From: Thalassia testudinum
Taxonomy: Eukaryota > Streptophyta > Magnoliopsida > Alismatales > Hydrocharitaceae
NCBI GenBank assembly: GCA_037157565.1
Contig: JAZHRO010000013.1
Coordinates: 35,964,501 to 36,028,500 of the forward strand
Length of the DNA stretch: 64,000 nucleotides
Reading direction: 5' to 3'
Shown here: piece after piece, positions 36,160 through 48,416 of the stretch
Layout: the number at the start of each line of letters is the position of its first letter
Numbering within the stretch: position 1 is the first letter of the stretch
Notes under the pieces: model-generated
The model's database searches: none
Told to the model about the DNA's origin: nothing
What the model saw: the letters and a program-made list of their open reading frames with translations, nothing else
Position numbers and translations under genes: made by a program

Positions 36160-37576
36160 TGATAACATTGCACATAGGGGTGATAATTTTGTTAAATAGG
36201 GCCCAGCTTAAGAATAAAAGGCACAACATAAGTAGAATGGGAGCATTGCATGCATCATATACCAAGATTGCTTATAAAACTGTATTGATGGACATTTGTG
36301 TAAGCACTTGTCAAAGCAGGCCTCAGATGAGCAATCGAACTGCACGGATGAATTCAGAACGACGAACGGAGTCCAACGGACGCAAGATCGGCCAAATTCG
36401 ACATCCGGAGCTCCTACAACGGGCCCAAGAAGTCCTGACCGTTGATTTGATGATCAACGGTCCTCGTTGCGCCACGTCGCCCCCCCGCTCACCGCACGCC
36501 ACTTCTTCCGTCAGCTGAGATCAAATCTCGGCCATCGATCTTCGATCGGACGACCGAGAACCGCGCGCCCGCTCGCAGTCGCCACGACAAAGCAGCGGGC
36601 ATGGCGCAACGGTTAGCGCACCCGCCCGCCCGCACGCGACGCGGGTTTGAGACGCGCGGTGTGAAGAATTGAAGATGAAGGAGCGCGTGGCAAAATTGGG
36701 CCGCCCGATTAGTAGCGGGCGGCCGAGATCGCGCCACGCGGCGCGCCCTCAAACAGCGAGCGCCGACCCGCGTACGAACGTCGGGCGACGACGCCCGCGC
36801 ACACGTACGCCTGAGGCGCGATTCGAGTACGCCTAAGGGAAGATCTCAGCCGTCCGATCTTAGATCGGACGGCTCCCACGCAGCGGCTATGGATCAGGCG
36901 CGAAGAAAACGGCGCGGGCGTGTAACCGGCAGGCTGGAGGGCTTCACCATCACTTTTGGAAGGGTTTTAGCGACGTCCCGGATGTTGCTAAAGCCCCTTC
37001 TTTTTTTAGAAAGCCCTTCTCCCTATTTAAACCCCCTCCAACCACTCATTCAAGGCATTCACTTCCCTTACAACTACTCTACCCCTCTCCTGGCTAGCTT
37101 TAGGCCCTCTTGTAATCGCCGGAGACGACGAGCCGCCGACGGAGCCTTCTCCACCACCGTGGCTGCCTTGTCGCTCTCCCTCCTCTCTCTCTCTCTCCCG
37201 CTCTTTTAAGCTTTCCTTTACTTATGTTAAAGCATGTATCTAATGTTGTAATCTGTGAACTAAAGCTACATGATTAATGAAGTTACTTTCCGTTCAGTTG
37301 TTTACTTTAATTCCTGTTTAAGTTGCATGATCAAGCAAGAAACAACTCTAACCCTAATCTCTCCCTCTCTCTATCTCTCTCCCTCTCGCTTTTCAAACCG
37401 CACCTTTCGCAAGCAAAACTCCGCGCTTTCCGTGACAACAAGTGATAAGCAAAATCCGATTTTCACGCCTCCCTGAGACCGACACTTGGACTCACCTCCG
37501 TTTGTTTACTTTAAAATCGGCGTTGCAAGTGCGACTATAACGACACTTCTTAACACACACGCACGAGCGCACGTCA
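36160..37576 (+). repeat. 5' LTR of Athila Z
   Basis: 1417 bp, starts TGATAACATTGCAC and ends GAGCGCACGTCA, directly followed by the PBS. Contains GATC-centred hairpins, a tRNA-like segment, a TATA-like CTATTTAAAC near 37022 and a CT-rich run near 37165-37205. Frames inside it (for example 36489-36752) are not genes. Confidence 0.92.
36595..36665 (+). promoter_or_regulatory. tRNA-like segment with A and B boxes in 5' LTR of Z
   Basis: A box TGGCGCAACGG at 36602-36612 and B-box-like GGTTTGAGAC at 36644-36653, 42 nt apart start to start as in tRNA genes. The D arm is complete: GCGC, loop AACGGTTA, GCGC. The T stem pairs at 4 of 5 positions. The acceptor stem does not pair, so this is tRNA-derived or tRNA-mimicking, not a working tRNA gene. 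Confidence 0.55.
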
Positions 37577-37581
37577 GTTTT

Positions 37582-37599
37582 TGGTGTCGTTGCCGGGGA
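37582..37599 (+). other. Primer-binding site of Z (tRNA-Asp)
   Basis: TGGTGTCGTTGCCGGGGA lies 5 nt after the LTR. It differs by two bases from TGGCGCCGTTGCCGGGGA, complementary to the 3' end of plant tRNA-Asp(GUC) as used by Athila elements. Confidence 0.85.
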
Positions 37600-38709
37600 G
37601 GCAACGGATTTGTTTTGTAACCTCCATTCCACATCCATTCTCACATCGTCTAATGCCCTGTTTTCCTTTTTACTTGATGGTTGCAGGAATTCGACGCTTG
37701 GACGGCGAAGCAACGCGTCCCACGACGGTAACAAGAGAGTAGGCGCAACAAGGACCGATGGTAAGTAATTCTTCACTCATGATTGTTTTCTTGCGTGAAA
37801 AAAACTAAAAAAATTGTAAAAATTGAAAAAAATTGACATGGTGTATGATTGCTTGACCCACATTTTTAACACATCACCCCACAAGAAAATGTACACTCTA
37901 ACGTTCTGAATAAATTCTTGGAGTGTTCTTTTCTTTTATTTTTTTGAGTGGTGTTTGCGAAGCCACCGTGAGTTGACCTGGGCCGCATCACTCAACCTTA
38001 AAACCGACTCATCTAATAAAAGCTGCATGATCATTAGGATGAGTACATTAGGGTTTTAGAGCCTCTACAGAATAAAAAGAAATCTACTTTCACCGAATTG
38101 TGTGCAAAACTTGACGTGCCCACTGAAACTTGTCTGAAAACATTAAGACACGTCAACCCTAAAAAGCACTAAAGTAAGGATGAAACACTAAAAGACACCA
38201 CATCTTAAAAATCCTTGCTTGAAAATCATGTTTTGATAGAAGCACACACCTTGAAAGTGAAAAATTAAGAGGCACCACCCCAATCAACGCCTCGTCACAT
38301 AACCCTAGCACAAGCACTATCCTAGCCCTTTAAAACTGAGTAGACGTGCCCTAGGCAGGATTGAGTTAAGTCTCGAAAGGCAAGGTTTTGTTCGCTGGGC
38401 ACTTGGCTTTCATTCCCTTGGTAGAATCTGGTGACTAGGCTACGGGGCAGTGTCAAACGACCGCGGTTGTGGGGTCTACGGAACCAGAGGCGCAAGCCAA
38501 AGGAAGAACCTTCCCTGCAATCCCCTCGTAATCAACCTGGCCAGATTAGCCTTGGGAAGGGGAGTCCAGTGCTTACGGACTTAATCACCCTTTGTGAGAT
38601 TTCTAGGTCTCCTAAGGAATACACCATAAGGACTAGGCTTGTGTGCTTGATTAAAACACATTTCTCGCATCTGTCGCCCTCCGCATCCCCTCCTATTCTT
38701 CTCTAGTGT
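37600..38709 (+). other. 5' leader of Z with a conserved 91-codon frame
   Basis: Leader between PBS and gag. An open frame at 38431-38706 (MTRLRGSVKRPRLWGLRNQR at its start) is closely similar to the leader frame of M at 50435-50163 and stops just before the gag ATG region. It may be an upstream ORF or only conserved RNA structure such as a packaging signal. Confidence 0.6.
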
Positions 38710-40098
38710 ATGCACGGGAGACGCTCACTGCATCCCGAGTTGTGTGTTTTGGGGCAAGAATCTAGGCGACATGATTCTGTTAGGAATATGGCTAAACCTA
38801 GGGTAGATGAGGCTAAGGATCAACCCCCACCAGACGCAATGGCCATCATCCAAGCCCAAATTAATGCAAACCACCAGCTTCAGCAACAACAAATCCACAC
38901 CATCATGCAAGCCATACAACGATTACAGAACCCACAAGAACAACCACCACCACCTTTCCAAGGCGTACAAGGGCAACCACCACTTGATATACCACCATTT
39001 CAAGATCAGCCGAGGCCCCTCCGCGATTTTTATAATCCCTCCGCTATTAGAGTCGAGCCACACCTTAGGATCCCCGAAGGAGGGGATGATTTTGAGCTGA
39101 AATTGAATGTCTTAAGTCTAATCCAGAGCCACTTTCATGGAAGCTCAAATGAGGACCCCTTTCAGCACCTAGAGGATCTTGACCGCATAGCACGAACTGT
39201 GAAACCTAGGACCATTAGCCTTGACATTGTTCTAATCAAGATGTTTCCCTTCTCATTAAGAGACAAGGCTTCTCATTGGCTTAGAACCCTAGGTAGACCC
39301 ATCACCACCTGGGAAGAACTGAGGCATGCATTTTTAAAGAAATTCTTCCCCATAGGAAAGACCAATGCCCTCAGAAGAGCTATTACTACCTTTACACTCC
39401 AGGGTGGGGAACAGTTCCATGAGGTATGGGAAAGATTCAATGAACTCTTAAGGAAATGCCCACACCACGAAGTACCAAGGTGGCAATTGGCCCAGATTTT
39501 TTATCACAGTCTGGACAGCAACCTACAGAACTTCGTCGATGCCTCATGAGGGGGGAACTTCCTGAACAAGGACGAGGAGAGCGCATTTGAGCTCTTTGAG
39601 TCTATGAGTGAGAATTCGCTCAACAACGCCTCTATGACCCAGTTCAATAGATCCAGTCTACCCCATGGTGGGATTTATGAGGTACAAGCAAATTCTGGAA
39701 TGGTTGACATGGATATCATTGCCAAGAAACTAGATCAGGTGGAATTGGTGGACAAAAAGATTGATGAACTACTGAACCAGACTAGGAACCCCTTACAAAC
39801 CTTCTCCCTAGCAAAGGGAGCATATATTGTTGACTTGGTTCAGCCCTTAACACAACTGAACCTGGAACAACCCCTGACCACGTTCCAGGAAGGGACCTTT
39901 GCTCCCTCAACCCTTGATTACTCTCTTCCCTCTTCATCAACATCGGCTATCCTTGAAGATGTACAAGCTGTCCAAGGTTATGCGAAACCTGACCCTTTCT
40001 CCAACACTTACAACACTGGCTGGCGTAACTACCCCAACTTTGGTTGGACAAACCAGAAACCATCGCAATTCCAAAACCAGCCCAGGCCAAACCAGTAG
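38710..40098 (+). pseudogene. gag: gag of Athila Z, with one internal stop
   Basis: Capsid-type retrotransposon gag. The first segment (38710-39549) has a Gln/Pro-rich N-terminus, then the diagnostic core: MFPFSLRDKASHWL, ITTWEELRHAFLKKFFP, and VWERFNELLRKCPHHEVPRW at about residues 175-260. A TGA at 39547 breaks the frame, which resumes to 40098 in the same frame with MDIIAKKLDQVELVDKKIDEL (coiled-coil-like) and a Tyr/Asn/Trp-rich stretch (NTYNTGWRNYPNFGW). No CCHC knuckle is visible, which is usual in Athila gag. A second in-frame ATG near 38788 (MAKPRVDEAK) is a plausible true start. A frameshift near 40050-40098 separates gag from the following frame. Confidence 0.88.
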
Positions 40099-41225
40099 CC
40101 ACACTTGCCCCCTATCAACAAGGACTACCAGTTAGACCCCAATATAATCAGAATAGGGCGGGCCCTCCCCCACAAAACCAAATGAACACCCTAATAAAGA
40201 TGATGGCTGACATGAACCAGAAACATCAAGAGGAAATGGCCTTGGTAAAGGGACAATTAAGCCAACTCCTGGACTGTAAACAACAAGGATCCCTACCTTT
40301 CCAGCCACAACCGAACCCGTGAAACATAATTAACAGAGGCCTCAATTCGCAAGGGTTTCAAGGCAACCCTGGGCAGGCTCACATGGTCCAGCCAGCCCCA
40401 CAAATACCCCCTGGGTTTGGTGTTTCTTCATCCTCATCTTCTCAAGGATCAACCCATGGCCCCAATGCCTCTACGAATGCCGTGACCTTGAGAAGCGGCA
40501 CAAAAACCCAGGACCCCAAATGGCCGACTCTCCCCGAGACTTCACCCGCTAAAATACCCAACTCAGAAGAGGCACCAACCAACGACCCAGAAATAGACTC
40601 GATCCACATTCAGACACCCTACCCTGAGGCCTTGGAAATAATCAAGAAAAAGAAGAATGTTGTGGAAACTAAGGAGCTTTTGGAGATCTTTAAGCAAGTA
40701 CAGATTGATATTCCGCTCCTCGAAGCTGTCAAGCACATCCCGGCTTACACCAAGTTTTTAAAGGATGCCTGTACACGCAAACGTAAGCCAAGACCTCAAG
40801 CTCCTAGGAAGGTTGTGCTCTCCAAACAAGCAAGTTCCGTAATATCAAGCAACCTTCCGCTCAAGCGAACTGACCCAGGAGCGCCCCTGATTTCCTGCAA
40901 TATCGGGGACATGACATTTGATAGAGAGCTCTTGGACTTAGGTGCTTCTATCAATCTGATTCCAACAACCCTGTACCACCAATTTGATTTTGGAGAGTTG
41001 ACACCAACCCCTGTCACCATCCAGCTGGCTGATAGATCAGTGAAAACCCCAAAGGGGGTTGTCGAGGACGTGATTGTATGGGTCAAGGACTTCTATTTCC
41101 CGGTCAACTTTTTGGTGCTCAACATGGAAGTCCCTGAAAAATTACAGAACACACCCATAATTTTAGGCAGACCTTTCTTAGCTACGGCTAAGGCAAACAT
41201 TGATTGTGACACGGGATGTATGTAA
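40044..41225 (+). pseudogene. pol: gag C-terminus and protease of Athila Z
   Basis: Same frame as the rest of pol. 40044-40322 is Gln/Pro/Asn-rich with a helical stretch (MMADMNQKHQEEMALVKGQL) and ends in TGA. It resumes at 40383 with a Ser-rich linker, VTLRSGTKTQDP, and an acidic/basic helix (KKKNVVETKELLEIFKQVQI). The aspartic protease active site is LDLGASINLIPTTLY (near 40933-40977), the DLGAS variant usual in Athila-type elements rather than D[ST]G. The flap and C-terminal strand follow (IILGRPFLATAKANIDCDTG). In the family this protease cuts the Gag-Pol polyprotein. A TAA at 41223 ends the segment. Confidence 0.85.
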
Positions 41226-41246
41226 ATCGCCTTCGGGGACAGGAAA

Positions 41247-42674
41247 ATGCAATTGGATATCTTCCGGGTGACAAAGTCTTTTGATTGCGATTACTTTGAG
41301 GAACATGATCCCGTGGAAACTCTAATCGAGGAATGCCTCACCCTTAGTTCTGTATCAGACCACCAAACTCGTAATGACTGTTCTGACCCGTCACCATCAC
41401 TACCCGTGGACCTCTGTAAGGCTGAGTATCATCACACAACACCATTTGAGGAGATCGATGTTGATCAACTCCCGCCCTTTCCCTTTCCATCAACTGTGGT
41501 TCCACTCGCACCTGAACTTAAGCCATTGCCCGAGAATCTCAAGTATGTCTTCTTGGGACCTGACCAGACCTTCCCAGTGATTATTAATACTCATCTAACC
41601 AAGGATCAGGAACTCAGGTTGACTGCGACCCTTTCAGAACATCGGGCCGCCATTGGTTGGACCATTTCTGACTTAAGAGGAATTAGCCTCACCTATTGCA
41701 CCCATAAGATTTACTTGGAAGACGGGGCACGACCCTCCCGCTAGATACAGAGACGTTTAAACCCAAACATGCAGGAGGTCATTAAGAAAGAAATTATCAA
41801 GTGGCTTGACGTCGACATCATCTATCCTATCTCCGATAGCCCCTTGGTGAGCCCCACTCAAGTCGTTCCCAAGAAAGCTGGGCTCACCGTTGTCACCAAT
41901 GATCATGGCGAATCCATCCCCACCCACACCACCACCGCATGGCGGGTGTGTATTGATTATAGGAAGCTTAATGAAGCCACTAAGAAGGATCATTTCTCCT
42001 TTCCATTCATTGACCAAACCCTTGAAAGATTGGCAGGGTAGAAGTATTTTTGCTTCCTGGATGGATATTCAGGATATAACCAAGTCGCAATTGCTCCAGA
42101 GGATCAAGAAAAGACCACATTCACTAGCTCGTACGGCACGTTTGCATTCCGTCGAATGCCGTTCGGGTTATGCAATGCACCTGCAACCTTCTAGCGTTGC
42201 ATGCTAGCCATTTTTTCAGAAATGGTGGGTAAATACTTAGAGGTCTTTATGGATGATATCTCTGTATTCAGGAATTCATTCGACCATTGTCTAAGCAACT
42301 TGGAGAAAATCCTGAAACGATGTATTGAGGTTAATCAGGTGTTAAGTTGGGAAAAGAGCCATTTTATGGTTCAAGAACGAATTGTCCTCGGTCACATCGT
42401 ATCGCATAGGGGCATCGAGGTAGATCGGGCTAAGGTTGATTTAATTTCCAAACTTCCTCCACCTAGCTCTGTTCGACAGATTCGTTCATTCCTAGGAGAT
42501 GTTGGCTTCTATCGAAGGTTCATTAAAGACTTTTCCAAGCTTTCCAAACCCTTGACCGACCTTCTAGCCAACGATGCCATATTCCACATGTCTTCTGATT
42601 GCATCCAGGCTTATCACACCCTCCGGGACTTAGTCTCCACCGCACCTGTACTTCAACCCCCAGACTGGTCCTAG
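41247..42674 (+). pseudogene. pol: Reverse transcriptase region of Athila Z, four in-frame TAG stops
   Basis: All motifs are in one frame: LKYVFLGPDQTFPVIIN (linker), ARPSR then TAG at 41742, RRLNPNMQEVIKKEIIKWLD, VVPKKAGLTVV, WRVCIDYRKLNEATKKDHF, FIDQTLERLAG then TAG at 42039, FLDGYSGYNQVAI, MPFGLCNAPATF then TAG at 42192, and FMDDISVF (42246-42269), which holds the catalytic Asp pair. The connection domain follows (FLGDVGFYRRFIKDFSKLSK), with a last TAG at 42672 before the RNase H. The enzyme copies element RNA to DNA from the tRNA-Asp primer. Several stops sit where the family usually has Gln (ATFQRCM, for example), which fits CAG to TAG decay. Confidence 0.9.
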
Positions 42675-42686
42675 GGCTTTGAGATT

Positions 42687-44402
42687 ATGTGTGATGCATC
42701 AGATTTTGCCATAGGCACTATCCTGGGACAAAGGCAAGACAAGAAGCCCATGGTAATCTACTACACGAGCAAAACGTTGGATGAGGCTCAACGAAATTAT
42801 ACGGTCACAGAGAAAGAGCTACTCGCTGTAGTCTTTGGACTTGAAAAGTTCCGATCGTACTTGCTGGGATCCCACGTGACGATTTACACTGACCATTCAG
42901 CCATCCGGCACCTGTTGGCCAAGAAGGACGCAAAGCCCAGGCTCATCAGATGGATCCTGCTTTTGCAGGAATTTGACCTGGAAATTCGAGACAAGGCTGG
43001 ATCGAAGAATGTGGTGGCTGACCACTTGTCTAGACTTCATCCAGACCACATTGGACCCTCCCTACCTCTATCTGACGCCTTCCCTGATGAACACATTCTG
43101 GATGTGCAAGACAAGAGAATGCCATGGTATGCTGACTACGTCAACTACCTAGTTGTAGGACAAACCCCGCACAGCTGGTCTAGACAGCAACGGGACAGGT
43201 TCTTGGCTGAGGCCAAGCACTATTTCTGGGATGATCCCATGCTGTTTTGCCTCTGTGCTGACCAGATCATCAGGAGGTGTATCCTCGAGAATGAAGTTCA
43301 GAGTGTGCTTTCCTTCTGTCATGACCAGGCTTGTGGTGGCCACTTCTCTGGAAAGAAAACGGCTGCAAAGTTTCTGCAGTCTGGATTTTACTGGCCGTCC
43401 CTATTTAAGGATGCACACATCTTTGCCAAGACTTGCTCACGCTACCAAACGCTGGGGACCATGACCAAGAAAGATATGATGCCCCTCCAGCCCATTTTGA
43501 TTGTTGAAATCTTCGACGTTTGGGGTATCGATTTTATGGGCCCCTTTCCACCATCCAACGGCTTCAAGTACATCCTAGTCTCAGTAGACTATGTTTCCAA
43601 ATGGATTGAAGCCGTCGCCACCTGCCGATGCGATCACAGGACTGTCATGGACTTTGTTAAGCAGAACATCTTTTCCCGATTCAGAATACCCAAGGCCATG
43701 ATCAGTGATGGTGGAAGCCATTTTATCCATTCCCAATTCCGTGCCCTACTTAGAAAATACGGGGTGAACCACTGCATTGCTAACCCATATCATCCACAAA
43801 CAAATGGGCAGACCGAGGTCTCAAATAGACAAATTAAGAACATTTTACGGAAGACTGTGAGACCTGACAGGAAAGACTGGTCCACACGACTTGATGATGC
43901 TCTGTGGGCATACAGGACCGCTTTCAAGACCCTGATAGGCATGTCGCCTTATCGCCTGGTCTTTGGCAAAGCCTGCCATCTTCTTGTCGAATTGGAACAC
44001 CGGGCTTACTGGGCTGTCAAGCAATGCAACATGGATTCCCAGTTAGCCGGTGTGCAGAGGACGCTCCAATTATCTGAGCTCGTAGAAATTCGTCAGGACA
44101 CTTTTGAAAATAGTCGACTGTATAAGGAGAAAATGAAAGACGTCCACAACCGACTCATTCATAGAAAAACCTTTGAGCCTCACCAGCAAGGCTGGCTGTT
44201 TGAGACCTGCCTAAAACTCTTCCCAGGGAAACTCAGGTCCAAATGGACAGGATCATTTCGGGTGGTTAAGCCTTACTCTAATGGGGCGGTTGAAATCGCT
44301 AATCCTAGCACTGGGCACACTTTTATAGTTAATGGTCAAAGATTGAAACACTTCCTCGCCCAGGTTCCCCCAAAGGAGAGTGTCACCCTCGTTGAGGGAT
44401 GA
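42687..44402 (+). pseudogene. pol: RNase H and integrase of Athila Z
   Basis: 571 open codons. RNase H (about residues 1-130): [39 protein letters not shown] and VVADHLSRL carry the four acidic positions. Integrase: the zinc-binding region has HDQACGGHF but ends TCSRYQT, so the second Cys of the CxxC pair is replaced by Tyr. Catalytic core: GIDFMGPF (Asp), SDGGSHF (Asp) and [10 protein letters not shown] (Glu), the complete D,D(35)E set. The C-terminal GPY/F-like part is [19 protein letters not shown]. The stretch [19 protein letters not shown] is an Athila hallmark. It is open, but depends on broken upstream frames, so it is scored as part of a dead gene. Confidence 0.9.
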
Positions 44403-45723
44403 CACAAAGCACTGCCCAGCTGGAGGCATTAAACTTAGCGCTTCTTGGGAGGCAACCCAGAGGATTCAAACTGATCTGGTATTTTATGTCACTCAGGTAC
44501 TATCTTTTTGAACCCTTATGCATCCATGTATTTGCCAATGAGGACATTGTCCAACTTAAACATGGGGGGTGGTAAATTGCACAATCCTGAGCTCATTTAA
44601 TCAGTCTAAATAAAAAAAAAAATTGAATTTAGGAAGAAAACTTAGGCATTAGAAACTTATCAATAGTGGGAAATAATACAAAAAAGAACTTAAACACTTA
44701 GACTTTTCAGGCCTTCAGGCTTAATCAGCCCTGGTGTCCATTAAAATATGGATTTAGCTTCGAATCCTTGCAACCTTAAGCTATTCTAATCCACCTACTA
44801 AATAAGGTGATAAGTATATGACTTATCAACTCACCCTCTAACTCAGAAAAACTTTGAGTCTAGGCATCTGCACACATTTTTGCACACTCACTCCTCGGAG
44901 ATTTTTACAGAAATTGGGTAGCTAATGACCTCTCTAGGGTGGTATGGCTGGCAAGTTGTCGTGGGTAACAGTCCATTGGCAGGTTGTCCAGAACCCAGCC
45001 ACGGGACCATTTCTTCTTCATTGCCTCTAGGTACATTTGAGATCAGGGAAGCCACCTACGAAAAAAAAAAGAGGAGAAGAAAAGAAAATAAACCACACTT
45101 CACTGCACGAGCATAACTGGCAAGTGACAGTGGGTAACAGCCCATTGGTCAATTGTCCAGAGCCCATCAATAACTGCACAAAAAGAACCAAAACACTTAA
45201 GGAAGAAGCGAGGAAGTAGTATAAGCCAGGGAGATATACACTGGAAAAATCCTTGTGTTGACCCCAATTAAAACAAACATAGGGAGAAAGCTACCAATCG
45301 AACAAATACACCTTCAGGCAAATATATTTCCTCTTCCGGTCACCTAGGGGCGTAGAAACTCGAAGTCTGTCTGAATTACCGTTAAGTGAGTCTATTACAA
45401 TCTTCACACCAAGATGCTTAGCACTTAGGGTTTTGACCGAGTTTTGGGTGGGTTGGGTAGCCGTAAAAAGTTACCAACCCATACTGAATTCTGAAAAAAT
45501 TCTAAAATATATAAATATATATATTCACATACATATGTAGAGTTATATACATTAAAGCAAGGATTCAGGCGATTCGTATTTTGGCAGATACCCGAGCGTT
45601 ACTTAGTCTTTGTAGATTAAGAACTTGGTAAACTTCCTCCTATTGACAAGTGACGAAGTGTCTAAGCAATTACTTCTTAAATTCTAAAAGAAAATAAAGG
45701 CCAGAATAAACCTTGCTAGGGAC
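44403..45723 (+). other. 3' UTR of Athila Z, up to the M insertion
   Basis: Right after pol comes GGAGGCATTAAACTTAGCGC..GGGAGGCAACCCAG (44423-44461), a block also at the end of the M frame and, diverged, in D (60950-61010). The phrase CTGGCAAGT..GTGGGTAACAG..CCATTGG occurs twice, near 44947 and 45115. M is inserted after GGGAC at 45719-45723; the UTR then ends at 52724 after the second GGGAC. Small frames here are not supported. Confidence 0.75.
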
Positions 45724-47102
45724 TGACGTGCCTTCGTGCGTGTGTGTTAAGAGGTGTCGTTATAGTTGCACTTGATACGTCGGTTTTAAAAGAAGTAAAC
45801 GGAGGTGAGTCCGAGTGTCGATCTCAGGGAGGCGTGGAAATCGGATTTTGTTTACCACTTGTCACGAAAAAGGCGGAGTTTTGCTTGCGAAAGAAACGGT
45901 TTTGAAAAGCGAGAGATAGAGAGAGTTTAGGGTTAGAAAGCTCTTTGGTTTTGATCATGCACTTTAAACAGAAATTAAAAAGGCAACTAAATGAAAAATA
46001 ATTTCATTAAACATGCATTCATAGTTCATGGTTTACAATATTAAATACATGCTTCAACAAAAGTAAATGAAAGCTTAAAAGGGAGAGAGAGAGGTAGAGA
46101 GAGAGTGGAGAGCGACGAGGCAGCCACGGCGGTGGAGGAGGCTCCGTCGGCGGCTCGTCGTCTCCGGCGATTACAAGAGTGCCTAAGACTAGCTAGGAGA
46201 GGAGTGGAGTAGTTGCAAGTGGGAGAGGATGCCTTGAATGGTGGTAGAAGGGGGTTTAAATAGAGTTAAGGGCTTCCTAAAAGAAGAATGTGCTTTAGCG
46301 ACATCCAGAACGTCGCTAAAACCGCTTCCATATACGTCGGTGAAGGTCTTCTGCCGCCGGTCAGCCGCCCGCCCCTCTCTCTCTTCAGGCGCGATCCGTG
46401 GACGTCGAACGAGAGCCGTCCGATTGATGATCGGACGGCTGAGATCCTCCCGCGCCTGCGCTAGGATCGCGCTTCGGGCGTGCGTGCGCGCGCGCGTGGG
46501 AGGTGGGGCGCTGTCGTCGCGCCGCGTGGCGCGATCCTAGCCGCTCGCTTCTGATCGCGCGGCTCAATTTTGCCGCGCCCTTCGCCCGCAGATGATTTTC
46601 GCTCCGCGCGAATCGAACGCGCGTCGCCGCAACACGGGCGTGCGCGCTAACCGTTGCGCCATGCCCGCGCTTTGTCGCGGCGACCGCGGGCGAGCGCGCG
46701 GATCTCGGCCGTTCGATCGAAGATCAACGGCCGAGATGCGTCTTTGGCTGGCTTGGGGGCGTGGCGACGGCGGGGGCGGGGCGACGTGGCGCGTTCTAGG
46801 CCGTTGATCTCCAGATCAACGGTCAGGATTTCTTGGGCCCATTGTGGGAGCTCCGGATGTCGGATTTGGCCGATTTTGAGTCCGTTAGACTCTGTTCGTC
46901 GTCCTGAATCCATCCGTGCGGTCCGATTGCTCATCTGAGGCCTGCTTTGACAAATGCTTTACACAAATGGCCATTAATACAGTTTATAAGCAATCTTGGT
47001 ACTTGATGCATGCAATGCTCCTATTCTACTTTATGTTGTGCCTTTTATTCTAAAGATGGGCCATATTCAACCTAATTACTACCCCCTTGCGTGGTGTTAT
47101 CA
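45724..47102 (-). repeat. 3' LTR of M
   Basis: 1379 bp; on the minus strand it starts TGATAACACC at 47102 and ends GGCACGTCA at 45724. Nearly identical to the LTR at 51289-52695. TATA-like CTATTTAAAC on minus near 46255-46264. Contains hairpins and a tRNA-like segment. Confidence 0.95.
46598..46668 (-). promoter_or_regulatory. tRNA-like segment in 3' LTR of M
   Basis: Minus strand: A box TGGCGCAACGG (46661 to 46651) and B box GTTCGATTC (46618 to 46610). The D arm GCGC-AACGGTTA-GCGC pairs fully, and the T arm GCGCG-TTCGATT-CGCGC pairs 5 of 5. Acceptor arms do not pair and U33 is missing, so it is not a functional tRNA. Confidence 0.6.
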
Positions 47103-48416
47103 TACCCCCATGCTTACTCCTTGCTAGTCCCTAGCAAGGTTTATTCTAGCCTTTATTTCTTTGGCGAATTCAAGAAGTAATTGCTTAGGCACTTCGTTAC
47201 TTGTTAATAAGAGGAACTATACGAAGATCTTAATCTACAAAGACTAAGCAGCGCCCGGGTGTCTGCCAAAATATGAATCGCCCGAATCCTTGCTTTATAC
47301 TTATGTATACGTATATATCTATATATGTCTTTTTAGAATTTTTAAAATTCAGTGTGGGTTGGTAACTTTTTACGGCTACCCAACCCACCCAAAACTCGGT
47401 CAAAACCCTAAGTGCTAAGCATCTTGGTGTGAATGTTGTGATAGACTCACTTAACGGTAATTGAGACAGACTTCGAGTTTCTACGCCTCTAGGTGACCGG
47501 AAAAGAAAATAAATTTTTGCCTGAAGGTGTATTTGTTCGATTGGTAGCTTTCTCCCTGCGTTCATTTTACTTGGGGTCAACACAAGGATTTTCCAGTGTA
47601 TATCTCCCCGGCTTGTACTACTTCCCCGCTTCTTCCTTAGGTGTTTTTGGTCTTCTTTTTTTGTGCAATTATTGAGCTGGGCTCTGGACAACCGACCAAT
47701 GGGCTGTTACCCACGATCACTTGCCAGCCATACTTGTGCGGTGAAGTGTGATTTTTTTTTTTTTTTTACGTAGGTGGCTTCCCTAATCTCAAATGTACCT
47801 AGAGGCAGTGAAAAAGAAATGGCCTGTGACTGGGTTCTGGACAACCTGCCAATGGGCTGTTACCCACGACAACTTGCCAGCCATACCACCCTAGAGAGTT
47901 CATTAGCTACCCCATTTCTGTCAAAATCTCCGAGAAGTGAGTCTGTGCAAAAATGTGTGTAGATGCTTAGACTCAAAGTTTTCCTGAGTTAGAGGGTGAG
48001 TTGATAAGTCGTATACTTATTACCTTATTTATTAGGTGGATTAGAATAGCTTAAAGTTGCAAGGGTTCGCCGCTAAATCCATATTTTAATGGACACCAGG
48101 GCTAATTAAGCTTGAAGGCCTGAAAAGTCTAAGTGTTTAAGTTCTTTTTGTATTATTTCCCACTATTGACAAGTTTCTAATGCCTAAGTTTTTCTTCCTA
48201 AATTCATTTTTTTTTTTTTAATCAATTAATTTATTCATTCAGACTGATTAATTAAGCTCAGGATTATGCAGTTTACCATCCCCCCATGCTTAAGTTGGAC
48301 AATGTCCTCATTGGCAGATGCATGGATGCAAAAGGGTTCAAAAAGATAGTACCTGAGTGACGTAAACTACCAGATCAGTCTGAATCCGCTGGGTTGCCTC
48401 CCAGGAAGCGCTGAGT
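47103..48416 (-). other. 3' UTR and polypurine tract of M
   Basis: Matches the 3' UTR of Z in inverted orientation over about 1.3 kb, including the two-copy CTGGCAAGT..GGTAACAG repeat (near 47690-47730 and 47850-47880) and the GGCGTTAAACTCAGCGC block at the end of the coding frame (48430-48390). The polypurine tract is GCATGGGGGTA at 47113 to 47103. Confidence 0.8.

Noticed and set aside
46598..46668. Functional tRNA gene
   Set aside because: D and T arms pair, but the acceptor stem does not, U33 is missing and the anticodon stem is partial; kept only as a tRNA-like segment.
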